A stretch of 64,000 nucleotides of DNA from Aldehydirespirator sp965220485 (GTDB lineage Bacteria > Actinomycetota > Acidimicrobiia > Acidimicrobiales > Aldehydirespiratoraceae), in NCBI GenBank assembly GCA_965220485.1, contig OZ244832.1, forward strand, positions 3,472,001 through 3,536,000, in the 5' to 3' direction. Position numbers and translations under genes: made by a program. Under the pieces are notes generated by a model, which worked only from the letters and a program-made list of their open reading frames with translations, made no database searches and had not been told where the DNA came from. Shown in pieces: positions 25,363 through 32,965 of the stretch (position 1 is the first letter of the stretch; each line of letters begins with the position of its first letter).

Positions 25363-26636
25363 TCATCGCCAGCGGACTCCCTCAGGCGTAGGCACGATAT
25401 GCCACCGATGATCGCCCCAGCACACAAGAGTGCCGTTCGTTCGTATCGCGCATGCGCTACGAGAACCGTAAGACACAGCCTTGTAGTCGCCCTGCGGAGG
25501 GCTGGTCCGCCCCGTTCGGTCTCCCCAGCAAAAAAGCGTGTTGTCCGTTCGTATCGCGCAAGTACCGGGCCAACCAGTGGAGACGGCCTTGTAGGTGCCT
25601 GCAGGAGCTTCATGTGTGGACCCCCAGCAGGCGATGGTGTTGTCGTTCGCTATTGCACAGGTATGGCTGGAGCCGGCGGAGACAGCCTTGTAGGCACCTG
25701 CGGGAGCGTCAGTTTGTCCGGAGCGGTTCTCTCCCCAGCACGTTACGGTGCCGTCGGTCGCGATGGCACATGTATGATAGGCACCCGCAGAGACGGTCCT
25801 GTACGTTCCTGCCGGCGCTTCGGGTGGACGCTCGTCGCAGAGGACCGTGTGACCGCTTGCATCATAGACGCACGCTTGTCCCCAGCAAATGACCGTGCCG
25901 TCGGTCGCGACGGCACATGTATGGCTGCCGCTGGCAGAGACTGACCTATAGGTGCCCTGGGGAGCGTCACCGCGGTCGTTCCCAAAGCACATGATGGTGT
26001 CGTCGGATGCTATCGCGCACTTGTGGAGACCACGGGCGGAAACTGACTTGTAGGTGTCTGCGGGAGCTTCATGTGTGGATCCCCAGCAGGTGATGGTGTT
26101 GTCGGTTGCGATGGCGCAGCCATTCCAGCCGCCTGCAGAGACAGTTCTGTAGCTGCCTGTGAACGGACTAATCCCGTTGTCTCCCCAGCAGGTGATGGTG
26201 TTGTCGGTTGCGATGGCGCAGGTGTGTTTGCCGCCCGCCGAGACTGTCTTGAAGGTGCCCGAGGGCACACCTTGCTCGGGCCAGTTCCAGTTCGCTCCCC
26301 AGCAGGTGATGGTGTCGTTGGTTGCGATGGCGCACGCGTGAATACCGCCTGCCGAGACTGTCTTGTAGGTGCCGGTAGGAGGGCAATGGGCCGCGCTGGG
26401 CAGAATCCTTCCGAACAGCCGGTGTTGGCAAAGACGCCCTTCGCGTCGAGGGCGGCCACGGCTTGCGAGTAGTACGCCTCCGGGTTCACATCGGGGTACG
26501 TGTTGGCGTCTCGCGCGGCCGCTGCCGGCAGCGAGACAAGCAGGAGCCAACATGCTGCAGCCGGAGCGATGACTGCTCCCATGCGGCCAACCCACCGCCT
26601 AGAAGCAGGGGCACGCCCCGACAACGCTTGCTTCAT
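25363..26636 (-). pseudogene. Secreted SLH + RCC1-like repeat protein, frameshifted
   Basis: The ATG at 26636 opens a signal peptide (IAPAAACWLLLVSLPAAAA) and the start of an SLH domain (ANTYPDVNPEAYYSQAVAAL, DAKGVFANTGCSEGFCP). Near 26390 the frame must change. The next frame carries nine RCC1-like repeats of the form GTYKTVSAGG.HTCAIATD.TITCWG, running to the stop at 25363. The rest of the SLH domain, usually about 20 more residues, is missing at the junction. The break therefore looks like a deletion that also shifted the frame. Intact relatives would be anchored in the cell wall with a beta-propeller outside. Unless frameshifting occurs, only a 208-residue truncated protein is made. Confidence 0.75.
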
Positions 26637-26655
26637 GGCTCGCGAACCATAGTGA

Positions 26656-26985
26656 CTAGCGCTGGTCGATGTCGTTGTTTCGCCAGAGCCGCGCGTTGAG
26701 GGCGACTTCGAGCCGGTAGACGGTTGGCAGGTCGCCCCAGGTCTTGCCTTCGATCAGGTTGAACACCGTCTGGGGGCTCAGGTCGGCGTCGCGGGCGACC
26801 GCGGTGATCGTGGTGTTGCGATCCTGGTCCTCGCACAGCTGACGCAGGCGTTTGGCGAGCTCCACGAAAAAGTAGAGCTCGTCTGGTGCCCTCACCCGGA
26901 ACGGGCCGTTGGGCCATTTCCCGCGCGACAACACGTAGTCGCGTGGACTGGTCTCCAGATGGCGCCGCGCCGGCATGGCGCGCAC
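26656..26985 (-). CDS. Small helix-turn-helix regulator
   Basis: 109 residues. The C-terminal half is an XRE-like helix-turn-helix: AKRLRQLCEDQDRNTTITAV, ARDADLSPQTVFNLIEGKTW, then GDLPTVYRLEVALNARLW. The N-terminal 35 residues are basic. It lies 19 bp upstream of the RCC1/SLH gene on the same strand and may share its promoter. A near-perfect palindrome sits 50-72 bp before its start. Alternative ATG at 26976. By pattern it is a DNA-binding protein of the group often associated with integrated elements; its targets are unknown. Confidence 0.75.
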   Translation of the reverse strand: MRAMPARRHLETSPRDYVLSRGKWPNGPFRVRAPDELYFFVELAKRLRQLCEDQDRNTTITAVARDADLSPQTVFNLIEGKTWGDLPTVYRLEVALNARLWRNNDIDQR

Positions 26986-27034
26986 AGTAGCGGCACGCGC
27001 CGGGCGCTTCAGTCGGCGTCATACCCTCCTCCGC

Positions 27035-27057
27035 TTCTGTGTTCTATGAACATAGAA
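27035..27057. promoter_or_regulatory. Palindromic candidate operator
   Basis: TTCTGTGTTC (27035-27044) and GAACATAGAA (27048-27057) are inverted repeats with 9 of 10 positions paired and a 3-base spacer. The site lies between the helix-turn-helix gene (minus strand) and the transposition module (plus strand), so it could control either. Confidence 0.5.
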
Positions 27058-27369
27058 GCACTAACTTTGTTCCGGCGTCTTGTTTCGCTAACTAGCAGCT
27101 CGGCGAGGGTGTGGATGGTGCTGTTCGGGTCGCGTGAGAAACAGGCGGTGGCATGGTGGCATGACCACGACCGCACCACAGCCTCTCCCTCAAGGCGAGT
27201 CTGTGGTGCGCAGGGGAACGCCCCCGGTGCATCGATGCCGTGTTGGCTCAGTCGGGCCGCGGGGCGATGACGGGCGGCCTCGTGGCCGGCATCGCTGCCG
27301 GATCGGACGGCCTCGTGGCCGAGCAGCTGGCGCCGTCGGGTGCAGTAGTTCCGCTAGCGGCGAGTCGCA

Positions 27370-28203
27370 GTGCGGTGCTGGAGGCGCTGGCCCGGCGACA
27401 GCCGCACGTCGAGGCGAATGCTCGAGAAGGCGTCGGAGTTGTTGGAGGAACTGGCCGCAGCCGGGGCGCGGTCATGGGAGGACGTGACGGCGCGGACGGT
27501 GACTCGGTGGTGCTGGAGGTCGCGCACCAGCACCGGGGCGTACCGCCGGGCAACGCCCTCAACGGCTCGCCACCGCCAGTCGATCGCACGAGCGGTGTTC
27601 GCAGAGGCGGCGAGACTCGGCGCGTCTGTGGATCCCGATGCGGCAGCCGGCGAGAGCATTGCGCGGCCGGCCAGCAAAGCGGTGAGGGCCCTCACCGATG
27701 CTGAGGCCGGCCGAGTGCGTAAATGGGCTGACCGAGCCCCGCGGGGTTCGCGGCAGCCGCTCGTGGCGGCGTTGGCGTTCGCCGGCGGGACGGCCACCGA
27801 GATCGTCCGCGTCCGCGTCGGCGACATCGATCTGGACGACGCGACGGTCGCCTTCACCGGAGGTGCGGCTCGGGTTGGGAAGCTGGACGGCTGGGGTGTG
27901 CGGGCGGTGCGCCGCTATCTGCGCGACAACTCTCCGGTCCCGGCCGATGTGCCGTTGTGCGTGTCCGTGCCCGCGACGCCCGAGCGGGAGGTCGAGTCGG
28001 TGTCGAGCCATCTGCGGCGAATGCTGCGCACCGCGGGCCTCTATGACGTCGAGGAGATCTCGTCCGACTCGGTTCGGCTCACCGCAGCCCGCCGAATCCT
28101 CCACGACGACGGGATCGCCGCGGCGGCGAGATTCCTGGGATGGGCCTCGCTCGATCGAACCGCAGAAGCGCTCGATCACAACTGGAGTCACCCCGATGGC
28201 TGA
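27370..28203 (+). CDS. Tyrosine-recombinase-fold protein A of the tRNA-Arg module (catalytic residues absent)
   Basis: The open frame gives 277 residues. Recognisable homology to protein B starts at about residue 17 (RMLEKASELLEELAAAGARS). The catalytic-domain strand pattern is clear: ALAFAGGTATEIVRVRVGDI then DLDDATVAFTGGAARVGKLD. However, the box-I Arg is Thr (GGT for GLR). The HxxR position reads DSVR in SDSVRLTAARRIL, keeping only Arg. The box-II His is Trp (LGWASL), and no Tyr occurs near the C-terminus (ALDHNWSHPDG). It therefore probably binds DNA rather than cutting it. The true start may be an ATG at 27267 (MTGGLVAGIAAG) in another frame, with a one-base shift near 27410. Gene B follows after 160 bp. 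Confidence 0.65.
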   Translation: MRCWRRWPGDSRTSRRMLEKASELLEELAAAGARSWEDVTARTVTRWCWRSRTSTGAYRRATPSTARHRQSIARAVFAEAARLGASVDPDAAAGESIARPASKAVRALTDAEAGRVRKWADRAPRGSRQPLVAALAFAGGTATEIVRVRVGDIDLDDATVAFTGGAARVGKLDGWGVRAVRRYLRDNSPVPADVPLCVSVPATPEREVESVSSHLRRMLRTAGLYDVEEISSDSVRLTAARRILHDDGIAAAARFLGWASLDRTAEALDHNWSHPDG

Positions 28204-28362
28204 ACGGCGCTGCGCGATCCCCATAGACGGACAGGCCATGGCCGCCGCCCGCCGCCGATGCGTGGGCGCCGCAGGTCTCGAGGCCCGCGAGCGCACGGGC
28301 CTGTCTTCGGGTGACCCGCGTGGGTGTGCTCCGGTTCTCGATCGACTCGCCAGGGGCCCGTC

Positions 28363-29247
28363 ATGACCGGCGAGATGCCGCTGGAGCTGTGGCTTCCTGC
28401 CGTCGTAGACGCACTGCGGGACCTCTTCGGGGGCAAGCCTCGCACCGCGGACAAGCTGGCGGCCGAGACACAGCGCCTGTTCCGCTACCTGATGGCCTGC
28501 GGCGCCCGCATCTGGAGCGACGTGAACTCGGCGGACGTGACGCAATGGTGCTGGGCGGCGCGGCCGGACTGTTCGGGCCGCCACCGCAGCACAGCGCCCT
28601 CGACGGCACGAAACCGCCAGTGGGCCGCCCTCTCGGCGTTCGAGGCGGCGGCGTCTTTGGGTGCGCCCATCGACCCCAGAACGCTGATCGGCGACCGCAT
28701 CCCGCGCCCTTCGGGCTCGGAGTCGGCCCGGCCCCTCACCGACGATGAGCATCGCCTCGTTCAGGTCCACGCCGACGCCGGGCGTGTCGCGTCGCGGCGA
28801 TCTGTGATGGTGGCGCTGTCGCTTGCGGGCGGAACCGCCAGCGAGGTCGCCGCAGTGCGGATGGGCGACATCGACCTCGACGCCGGCGCCGTGGAGTTCT
28901 CGGGCGCGGCGGCCCGTGTCGGGCCCCTCGACTCATGGGGCGGCGAGACGGTCCTGCGCTTCGTGCGGAACACCCCGCCGGCGCCAACCGACGCTGTGGT
29001 GTGCGTCACCTCCGACACCAGCCCCTCGCGGGCCGCGCACGCGGTGAGCGTGCGCCTCGGGCAGGTGCTGCGAGACGCCGGCATAGCCGGCCGCCCCGGT
29101 GTGACGGCGCGCTCGATCCGGCTCACTGCCGCCCAGCGGATCCTCCACACCGACGGCATCGAGGCCGCCGCGAGGTTCCTGGGGCTGCCATCTTTGGACA
29201 CCGCCGCCCAGGCGCTGGGCTACGCCTGGAGACGCAGCGATGGCTAG
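28363..29247 (+). CDS. Tyrosine-recombinase-fold protein B of the tRNA-Arg module
   Basis: 294 residues from the ATG at 28363 (MTGEMPLELWLPAVVDALRD). The N-terminal core-binding part (AAETQRLFRYLMACGARIWS, VTQWCWAARP) is followed by the C-terminal fold: ALSLAGGTASEVAAVRMGDI, DLDAGAVEFSGAAARVGPLD, RSIRLTAAQRILHTDGIEAA, RFLGLPSLDTAAQALGYAW. Box-I Arg is replaced by Thr, as in protein A and the decayed copy at 10020. The His before RLT is missing, LGH is LGL, and one Tyr remains (ALGYAW). The conserved GGT in three copies argues for a maintained non-catalytic role. Its end overlaps the transposase start by 8 bp, so the two are translationally coupled. Confidence 0.7.
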   Translation: MTGEMPLELWLPAVVDALRDLFGGKPRTADKLAAETQRLFRYLMACGARIWSDVNSADVTQWCWAARPDCSGRHRSTAPSTARNRQWAALSAFEAAASLGAPIDPRTLIGDRIPRPSGSESARPLTDDEHRLVQVHADAGRVASRRSVMVALSLAGGTASEVAAVRMGDIDLDAGAVEFSGAAARVGPLDSWGGETVLRFVRNTPPAPTDAVVCVTSDTSPSRAAHAVSVRLGQVLRDAGIAGRPGVTARSIRLTAAQRILHTDGIEAAARFLGLPSLDTAAQALGYAWRRSDG

Positions 29248-31021
29248 CCGCCCGGACCTGAAACTGATCGACGACAGCGGTCCAGACCAGGAACCGGTCT
29301 ACGGCACCCACGCTGATCAGGAGCCGGCCGAGGACGAGGATCCCAACCCGCGGCGTGTGCTCTTCGGCGACTACGAGCCGGTGCCCGTCGCCAAGATCGA
29401 CGACGTCGCAGGCGACGACAGCACCGCCGAGCGCAAAGACGGACCCAAACCAGCATCGGGCAAGCGCCGCCGCCGCAAGAACGCTCACGGACGGACAGCA
29501 CCCAAAAAGTCCAGCCCCAAGAAGGTCGAAGGCGACAAGATCGACCCGTCAGACCTGCAGTGGATGGAGGCTGTGGCGTGCTTGAGGCCGCTGTGGGAGC
29601 TGGCCCTTCAGATGCAGGCCATCATGGAAGCCACCGACACAGCGACGAGGAAGAACGAAGCGGGCCGCAGGCGCGGCTACGGCGCCTTTGAGGCGATGTT
29701 CATCGACGTGGTCGCATGGAAGTTCGGAGCCTACAAGTGGGTGTTCCGGAATCTCGCCGACCTGCGCAGCTGGAACGTGCTGCGCCAGGCGGTGGAGGCC
29801 GCGTACCCCGACGAGCCGCGCATGCGGCTGTCTGAGAGGCCCATCAGCAGATCCCAGCACTACAGGTTCGGCAAGAAGTACATCAACGATCACCTGCTGG
29901 AGGTCATGCACGACACCGTGGATCGGGCATGTGTGGAGGCGGCGCAGTCGACGGGGATGCTCCAGCCCGGAAGCGGATCGCTCACCAACCCCGATCCGTA
30001 CTCGCTCGTGTCAGCAGACGGCTGCTGGATCCCCGCGATGACATCGCTGACACGCGACGATGCGGTCGACCCCCGAACAGGCGAGATCGTGCGCCGATTC
30101 GATCCCGACGCCCTCGCCTACCACAACAGCAACGGCGAGTGGGCAAGGTCACCTGGACACCTGCTGGCGATGGTGATCGCCCGCAGCAACATGATACAAG
30201 AGCGCATCATCCTTTCGATGCGGCTCAAGTCCGCCAGCACTCCCCAGACACCCCGCAACGACGCCACCATTTCCGTCGACCTGTTCCTGGAACTGGTCGA
30301 GAAGTTCCCCTATCTGCGAGCGGGGCTCGTGGGCATGGTCTATGACATGGCCCTCAGCGCCGCGGACTTCGACCGGCTGCTCGAAGCGGGACTCATCCCC
30401 GTGTCGAAAGTGGCCCTCACCAGCAAGGGCAAAGTCGCCACCCAGAACCTCGGAATGCACACATTCAACGCCAAAGACGGCTCCGTCCACGAGCGCATCG
30501 TGACCGCCGTGCACGGCACCCCATGCATCACCATCGTCGACGGCAACGGAACCGACTACTACGTGCCGCTCAAGCTCCTCCAGGTCAAGAAGACCAGCCG
30601 CAAGACGCGGCCGCAGATCAACACCTTCTGGGTCATACCCGCAGACGAACTCGTGCCTTCGCCCCTCCGAGGCGCCAAGAGCCGCATCCGCCACCCGCGC
30701 ACCAAGAAAGAACGCGACGCCGGGCGCAGCCGCTCACGGGCACTGCGCATCTTCCCCGAGTCCGACCCCCGCTTTGCCGACCTCATCGGCCGGCGCCAAG
30801 ACTCCGAGTCCGCCAACAGCGACCTCAAGTCCCGGCTGTGGAACCGCCGCTGCCGCGCCCTGCGACACAACAGAGTCGACTTCACCAAGATCGCATACCA
30901 AATCCACGTCCTGGTCACTGCGCTAGCGGCACACCACCAACACACCGGCGCGGACATGACCCGCTGGTTCGGCAAGCACCGCATCGCCGCGGGGGACATA
31001 CCCCTCCAACAAGCGGCCTGA
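29240..31021 (+). CDS. DDE-type transposase of the tRNA-Arg module
   Basis: 593 residues. A disordered acidic then basic N-terminus (about residues 1-95, with SGKRRRRKNAHGR) precedes a helical DNA-binding region (MRLSERPISRSQHYRFGKKY). The catalytic core follows. Candidate acids are Asp260 in VSADGCWIPAM, Asp369 in LVGMVYDMALSAADFDRLLE and Glu523 in RRQDSESANSDLKSRLW. The last lies in a context like the E-x(n)-LK/R of IS4/IS1182-like transposases. I assign DDE activity by pattern; the IS family is not settled. It is uninterrupted. A decayed copy lies at 10656 and a 3' fragment at 22219. The gene ends 168 bp before tRNA-Arg. Confidence 0.7.
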   Translation: MASRPDLKLIDDSGPDQEPVYGTHADQEPAEDEDPNPRRVLFGDYEPVPVAKIDDVAGDDSTAERKDGPKPASGKRRRRKNAHGRTAPKKSSPKKVEGDKIDPSDLQWMEAVACLRPLWELALQMQAIMEATDTATRKNEAGRRRGYGAFEAMFIDVVAWKFGAYKWVFRNLADLRSWNVLRQAVEAAYPDEPRMRLSERPISRSQHYRFGKKYINDHLLEVMHDTVDRACVEAAQSTGMLQPGSGSLTNPDPYSLVSADGCWIPAMTSLTRDDAVDPRTGEIVRRFDPDALAYHNSNGEWARSPGHLLAMVIARSNMIQERIILSMRLKSASTPQTPRNDATISVDLFLELVEKFPYLRAGLVGMVYDMALSAADFDRLLEAGLIPVSKVALTSKGKVATQNLGMHTFNAKDGSVHERIVTAVHGTPCITIVDGNGTDYYVPLKLLQVKKTSRKTRPQINTFWVIPADELVPSPLRGAKSRIRHPRTKKERDAGRSRSRALRIFPESDPRFADLIGRRQDSESANSDLKSRLWNRRCRALRHNRVDFTKIAYQIHVLVTALAAHHQHTGADMTRWFGKHRIAAGDIPLQQAA

Positions 31022-31122
31022 CCGGCTCGAAACCAACACCGAGTCGGAACCAGCGCGCCCCCGCACCACACCGCCGCGCACCGGCACGGCCCACAGCGCC
31101 CAACCCGGCCAAACGACGCCCC

Positions 31123-31196
31123 GCTAACCTCCAGATCCCAAGATCGCGGCCTCACAGCGCATTTCGCGCCGTGATTCGCGTACCCCCCGCCCTCGT
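31123..31196 (+). repeat. Right-end sequence of the intact module, joining tRNA-Arg
   Basis: Begins GCTAACCTCCAGATCCCAAG and ends CCCCCCGCCCTCGT, where GCCCTCGT (31189-31196) is the first eight bases of the tRNA. The sequence from 30666 to 31196 is almost identical to 22219-22747. Confidence 0.6.
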
Positions 31197-31260
31197 AGCT
31201 CAGTGGATAGAGCATCGGTTTCCTAAACCGTGTGCGCAGGTTCGATTCCTGCCGGGGGCG
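31189..31260 (+). tRNA. tRNA-Arg (anticodon CCU), second copy
   Basis: Same 72-base cloverleaf as at 12273, with loop TTCCTAA and discriminator G. The acceptor strands GCCCTCG/CGGGGGC pair fully with one G-U. CCA is not encoded. The next gene is an ordinary metabolic gene 52 bp downstream, so this copy is likely the original chromosomal locus or its reconstituted form. Confidence 0.93.
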
Positions 31261-31312
31261 CTCTCGTCTGGGTGCCTTCCTTGATCGTCGGAAGGCGTGC
31301 CAGACTCGCTCG

Positions 31313-32512
31313 ATGCAATCTGTCGACCTGTTCGCTGAGGCCCGGCTGGGGGCGGTCACGATGCGCAACCGGATCATCAAGGCGGCCACCTTCGAGGGCG
31401 TGATGCCCGAGGCGCTGGTCACGCCCGAACTCATCGAATACCACCGGGCGGTGGCCGCGGGCGGCGCTGGCATGTCCACCGTGGCCTATCTGGCCGTCGC
31501 CCCGGAGGGCCGCACCCATGCCGAGTGCATCTGGCTGCGCCCCGAGGCCGTGCCCGGACTGCGCCGCCTCACCGACGCCATCCACGCCGAGGGTGCCGCC
31601 GCCAGCGCCCAGATCGGACACGCCGGGCCGGTGGCCAACTCCCGATCCAACAAGGCCGCTTCGATCGCGCCGACCCAGCGGTTCAACCCGCTGGCCATGC
31701 GGGTCGTCCGCTCCGCCACCGACGCCGACATCGCCCGCATCACCAACGACTACGCCCGGGCCGCCCGCCTCGCAGCCGACAGCGGCTTCGACGCCATCGA
31801 GATCCACCTCGGCCACAACTACCTGCTCAGCGCGTTCCTCAGCCCCGGCCTCAACAAGCGCACCGACTCCTGGGGCGGCTCCCTCGAGAACCGGGCCCGG
31901 TTCCCTCGCCAAGCGGTGAAGGCCGTAAGGGCTGCGGTGGGCGACAGGCTGGCCGTCACCGCCAAGATCAACATGAACGACGGCGTCCCCGGCGGCCTCA
32001 AAGACGACGAGAGCCTCGAATTCGCCCAGATGCTGCAGGACGACGGCGCCCTCGACGCCCTTGAGCTCACCGGCGGCAGCTCCTTCGCCAACCCCATGTA
32101 CCTGTTCCGGGGCGACGCCCCCCGCGAGGAGTTCGCGGCCACCCTCCCGCCCCACGCCCGGCTCGCCTTCAAGGTGGCCAGGGCCAAGCTCATGCCCGAC
32201 TACCCCTTCGAGGAGGCCTACTTCCTGCCCAAGGCCCGCCGCTTCCTCGAAGCCATGGACATGCCGCTGATCCTGCTCGGCGGCATCAACCGGCTCGACA
32301 CCGTGCAGTCCGCCCTCGACGAGGGGTTCGCCTTCGTGGCCATGGCCCGGGCCCTGCTGCGCCAGCCCGACCTGCCCAACCTCTGGCAGGCCGGCACCGA
32401 GGAGGCCGGGAACTGCATCCACTGCAACCGCTGCATGCCCACGATCTACAGCGGCACCCGCTGTGCCGTCGACCACCCCGAGCCCCTGACCGTCGGCCGC
32501 CCCATCATCTGA
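31313..32512 (+). CDS. Old-yellow-enzyme family NADH:flavin oxidoreductase
   Basis: 399 residues from the ATG at 31313 (MQSVDLFAEARLGAVTMRNR). This is an FMN-binding TIM barrel. IIKAATFEG is the first strand, AQIGHAGPVA carries the FMN/substrate His region, and FDAIEIHLGHNYLLSAFLSP with NKRTDSWGGSLENRARF is the family signature (about residues 160-197). LLGGINRLDTVQSALDEGFA and FVAMARALLRQPDL bind the FMN phosphate. CIHCNRCMPTIYSGTRC near the C-terminus is a Cys-rich motif as in 2,4-dienoyl-CoA reductase-type members, although the Fe-S-cofactor domain itself is absent. It would reduce an alpha,beta-unsaturated carbonyl; the substrate is unknown. Confidence 0.88.
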   Translation: MQSVDLFAEARLGAVTMRNRIIKAATFEGVMPEALVTPELIEYHRAVAAGGAGMSTVAYLAVAPEGRTHAECIWLRPEAVPGLRRLTDAIHAEGAAASAQIGHAGPVANSRSNKAASIAPTQRFNPLAMRVVRSATDADIARITNDYARAARLAADSGFDAIEIHLGHNYLLSAFLSPGLNKRTDSWGGSLENRARFPRQAVKAVRAAVGDRLAVTAKINMNDGVPGGLKDDESLEFAQMLQDDGALDALELTGGSSFANPMYLFRGDAPREEFAATLPPHARLAFKVARAKLMPDYPFEEAYFLPKARRFLEAMDMPLILLGGINRLDTVQSALDEGFAFVAMARALLRQPDLPNLWQAGTEEAGNCIHCNRCMPTIYSGTRCAVDHPEPLTVGRPII

Positions 32513-32618
32513 GCGGAGCTCGCCGGGCTGGCTCTCACGCCTGGCCCGCTGGAGATTCTTGGGTGCAGAATTGTGCCTCTGAGGCACAGAAACCGCACCA
32601 AGAAAGCGGACGTCGGTG

Positions 32619-32846
32619 TCAGGCTGGCCGGTCGGCGGATCCGGTGTGGGGAGGCGGAGCAGCCGGGGCTGGGGGCGCGTCATCCGCGACCGCCGACCGC
32701 GGGGTCGGACCGGCAGCGGGGGACGGCGGCGTCAACGGGGAGCCGGGGAGTTGCTGCGGGCTCAGCAGCCCGGCGTGCACGAGGGCGAAGAGGATCGTTT
32801 CGACCTTTGAGCCGAGTTCCCGCATGTCCGAGCGCATCCCGCGCAA
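32619..32846 (-). CDS. Hypothetical small protein, start uncertain
   Basis: A minus-strand frame reads RRVAFAASVSALGFILRGMR, SDMRELGSKVETILFALVHA, GLLSPQQLPGS, then a Pro/Ala-rich tail. The frame is open upstream to about 32915 without an ATG. The TTG at 32846 or the ATG at 32834 are possible starts. A hydrophobic then amphipathic helix suggests a small membrane-associated or coiled protein. It lies 120 bp downstream of the Fic gene on the same strand. No family recognised. Confidence 0.35.
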   Translation of the reverse strand: MRGMRSDMRELGSKVETILFALVHAGLLSPQQLPGSPLTPPSPAAGPTPRSAVADDAPPAPAAPPPHTGSADRPA

Positions 32847-32965
32847 GATGAAGCCGAGGGCGCTGACCGACGCCGCGAAGGCGACTCGACGAGCGTTGCC
32901 GGGATTGCCGGGTTCATGATTGAAAAGATATCACAATCAATGAAATCTCACAACAAGTAACTTCT

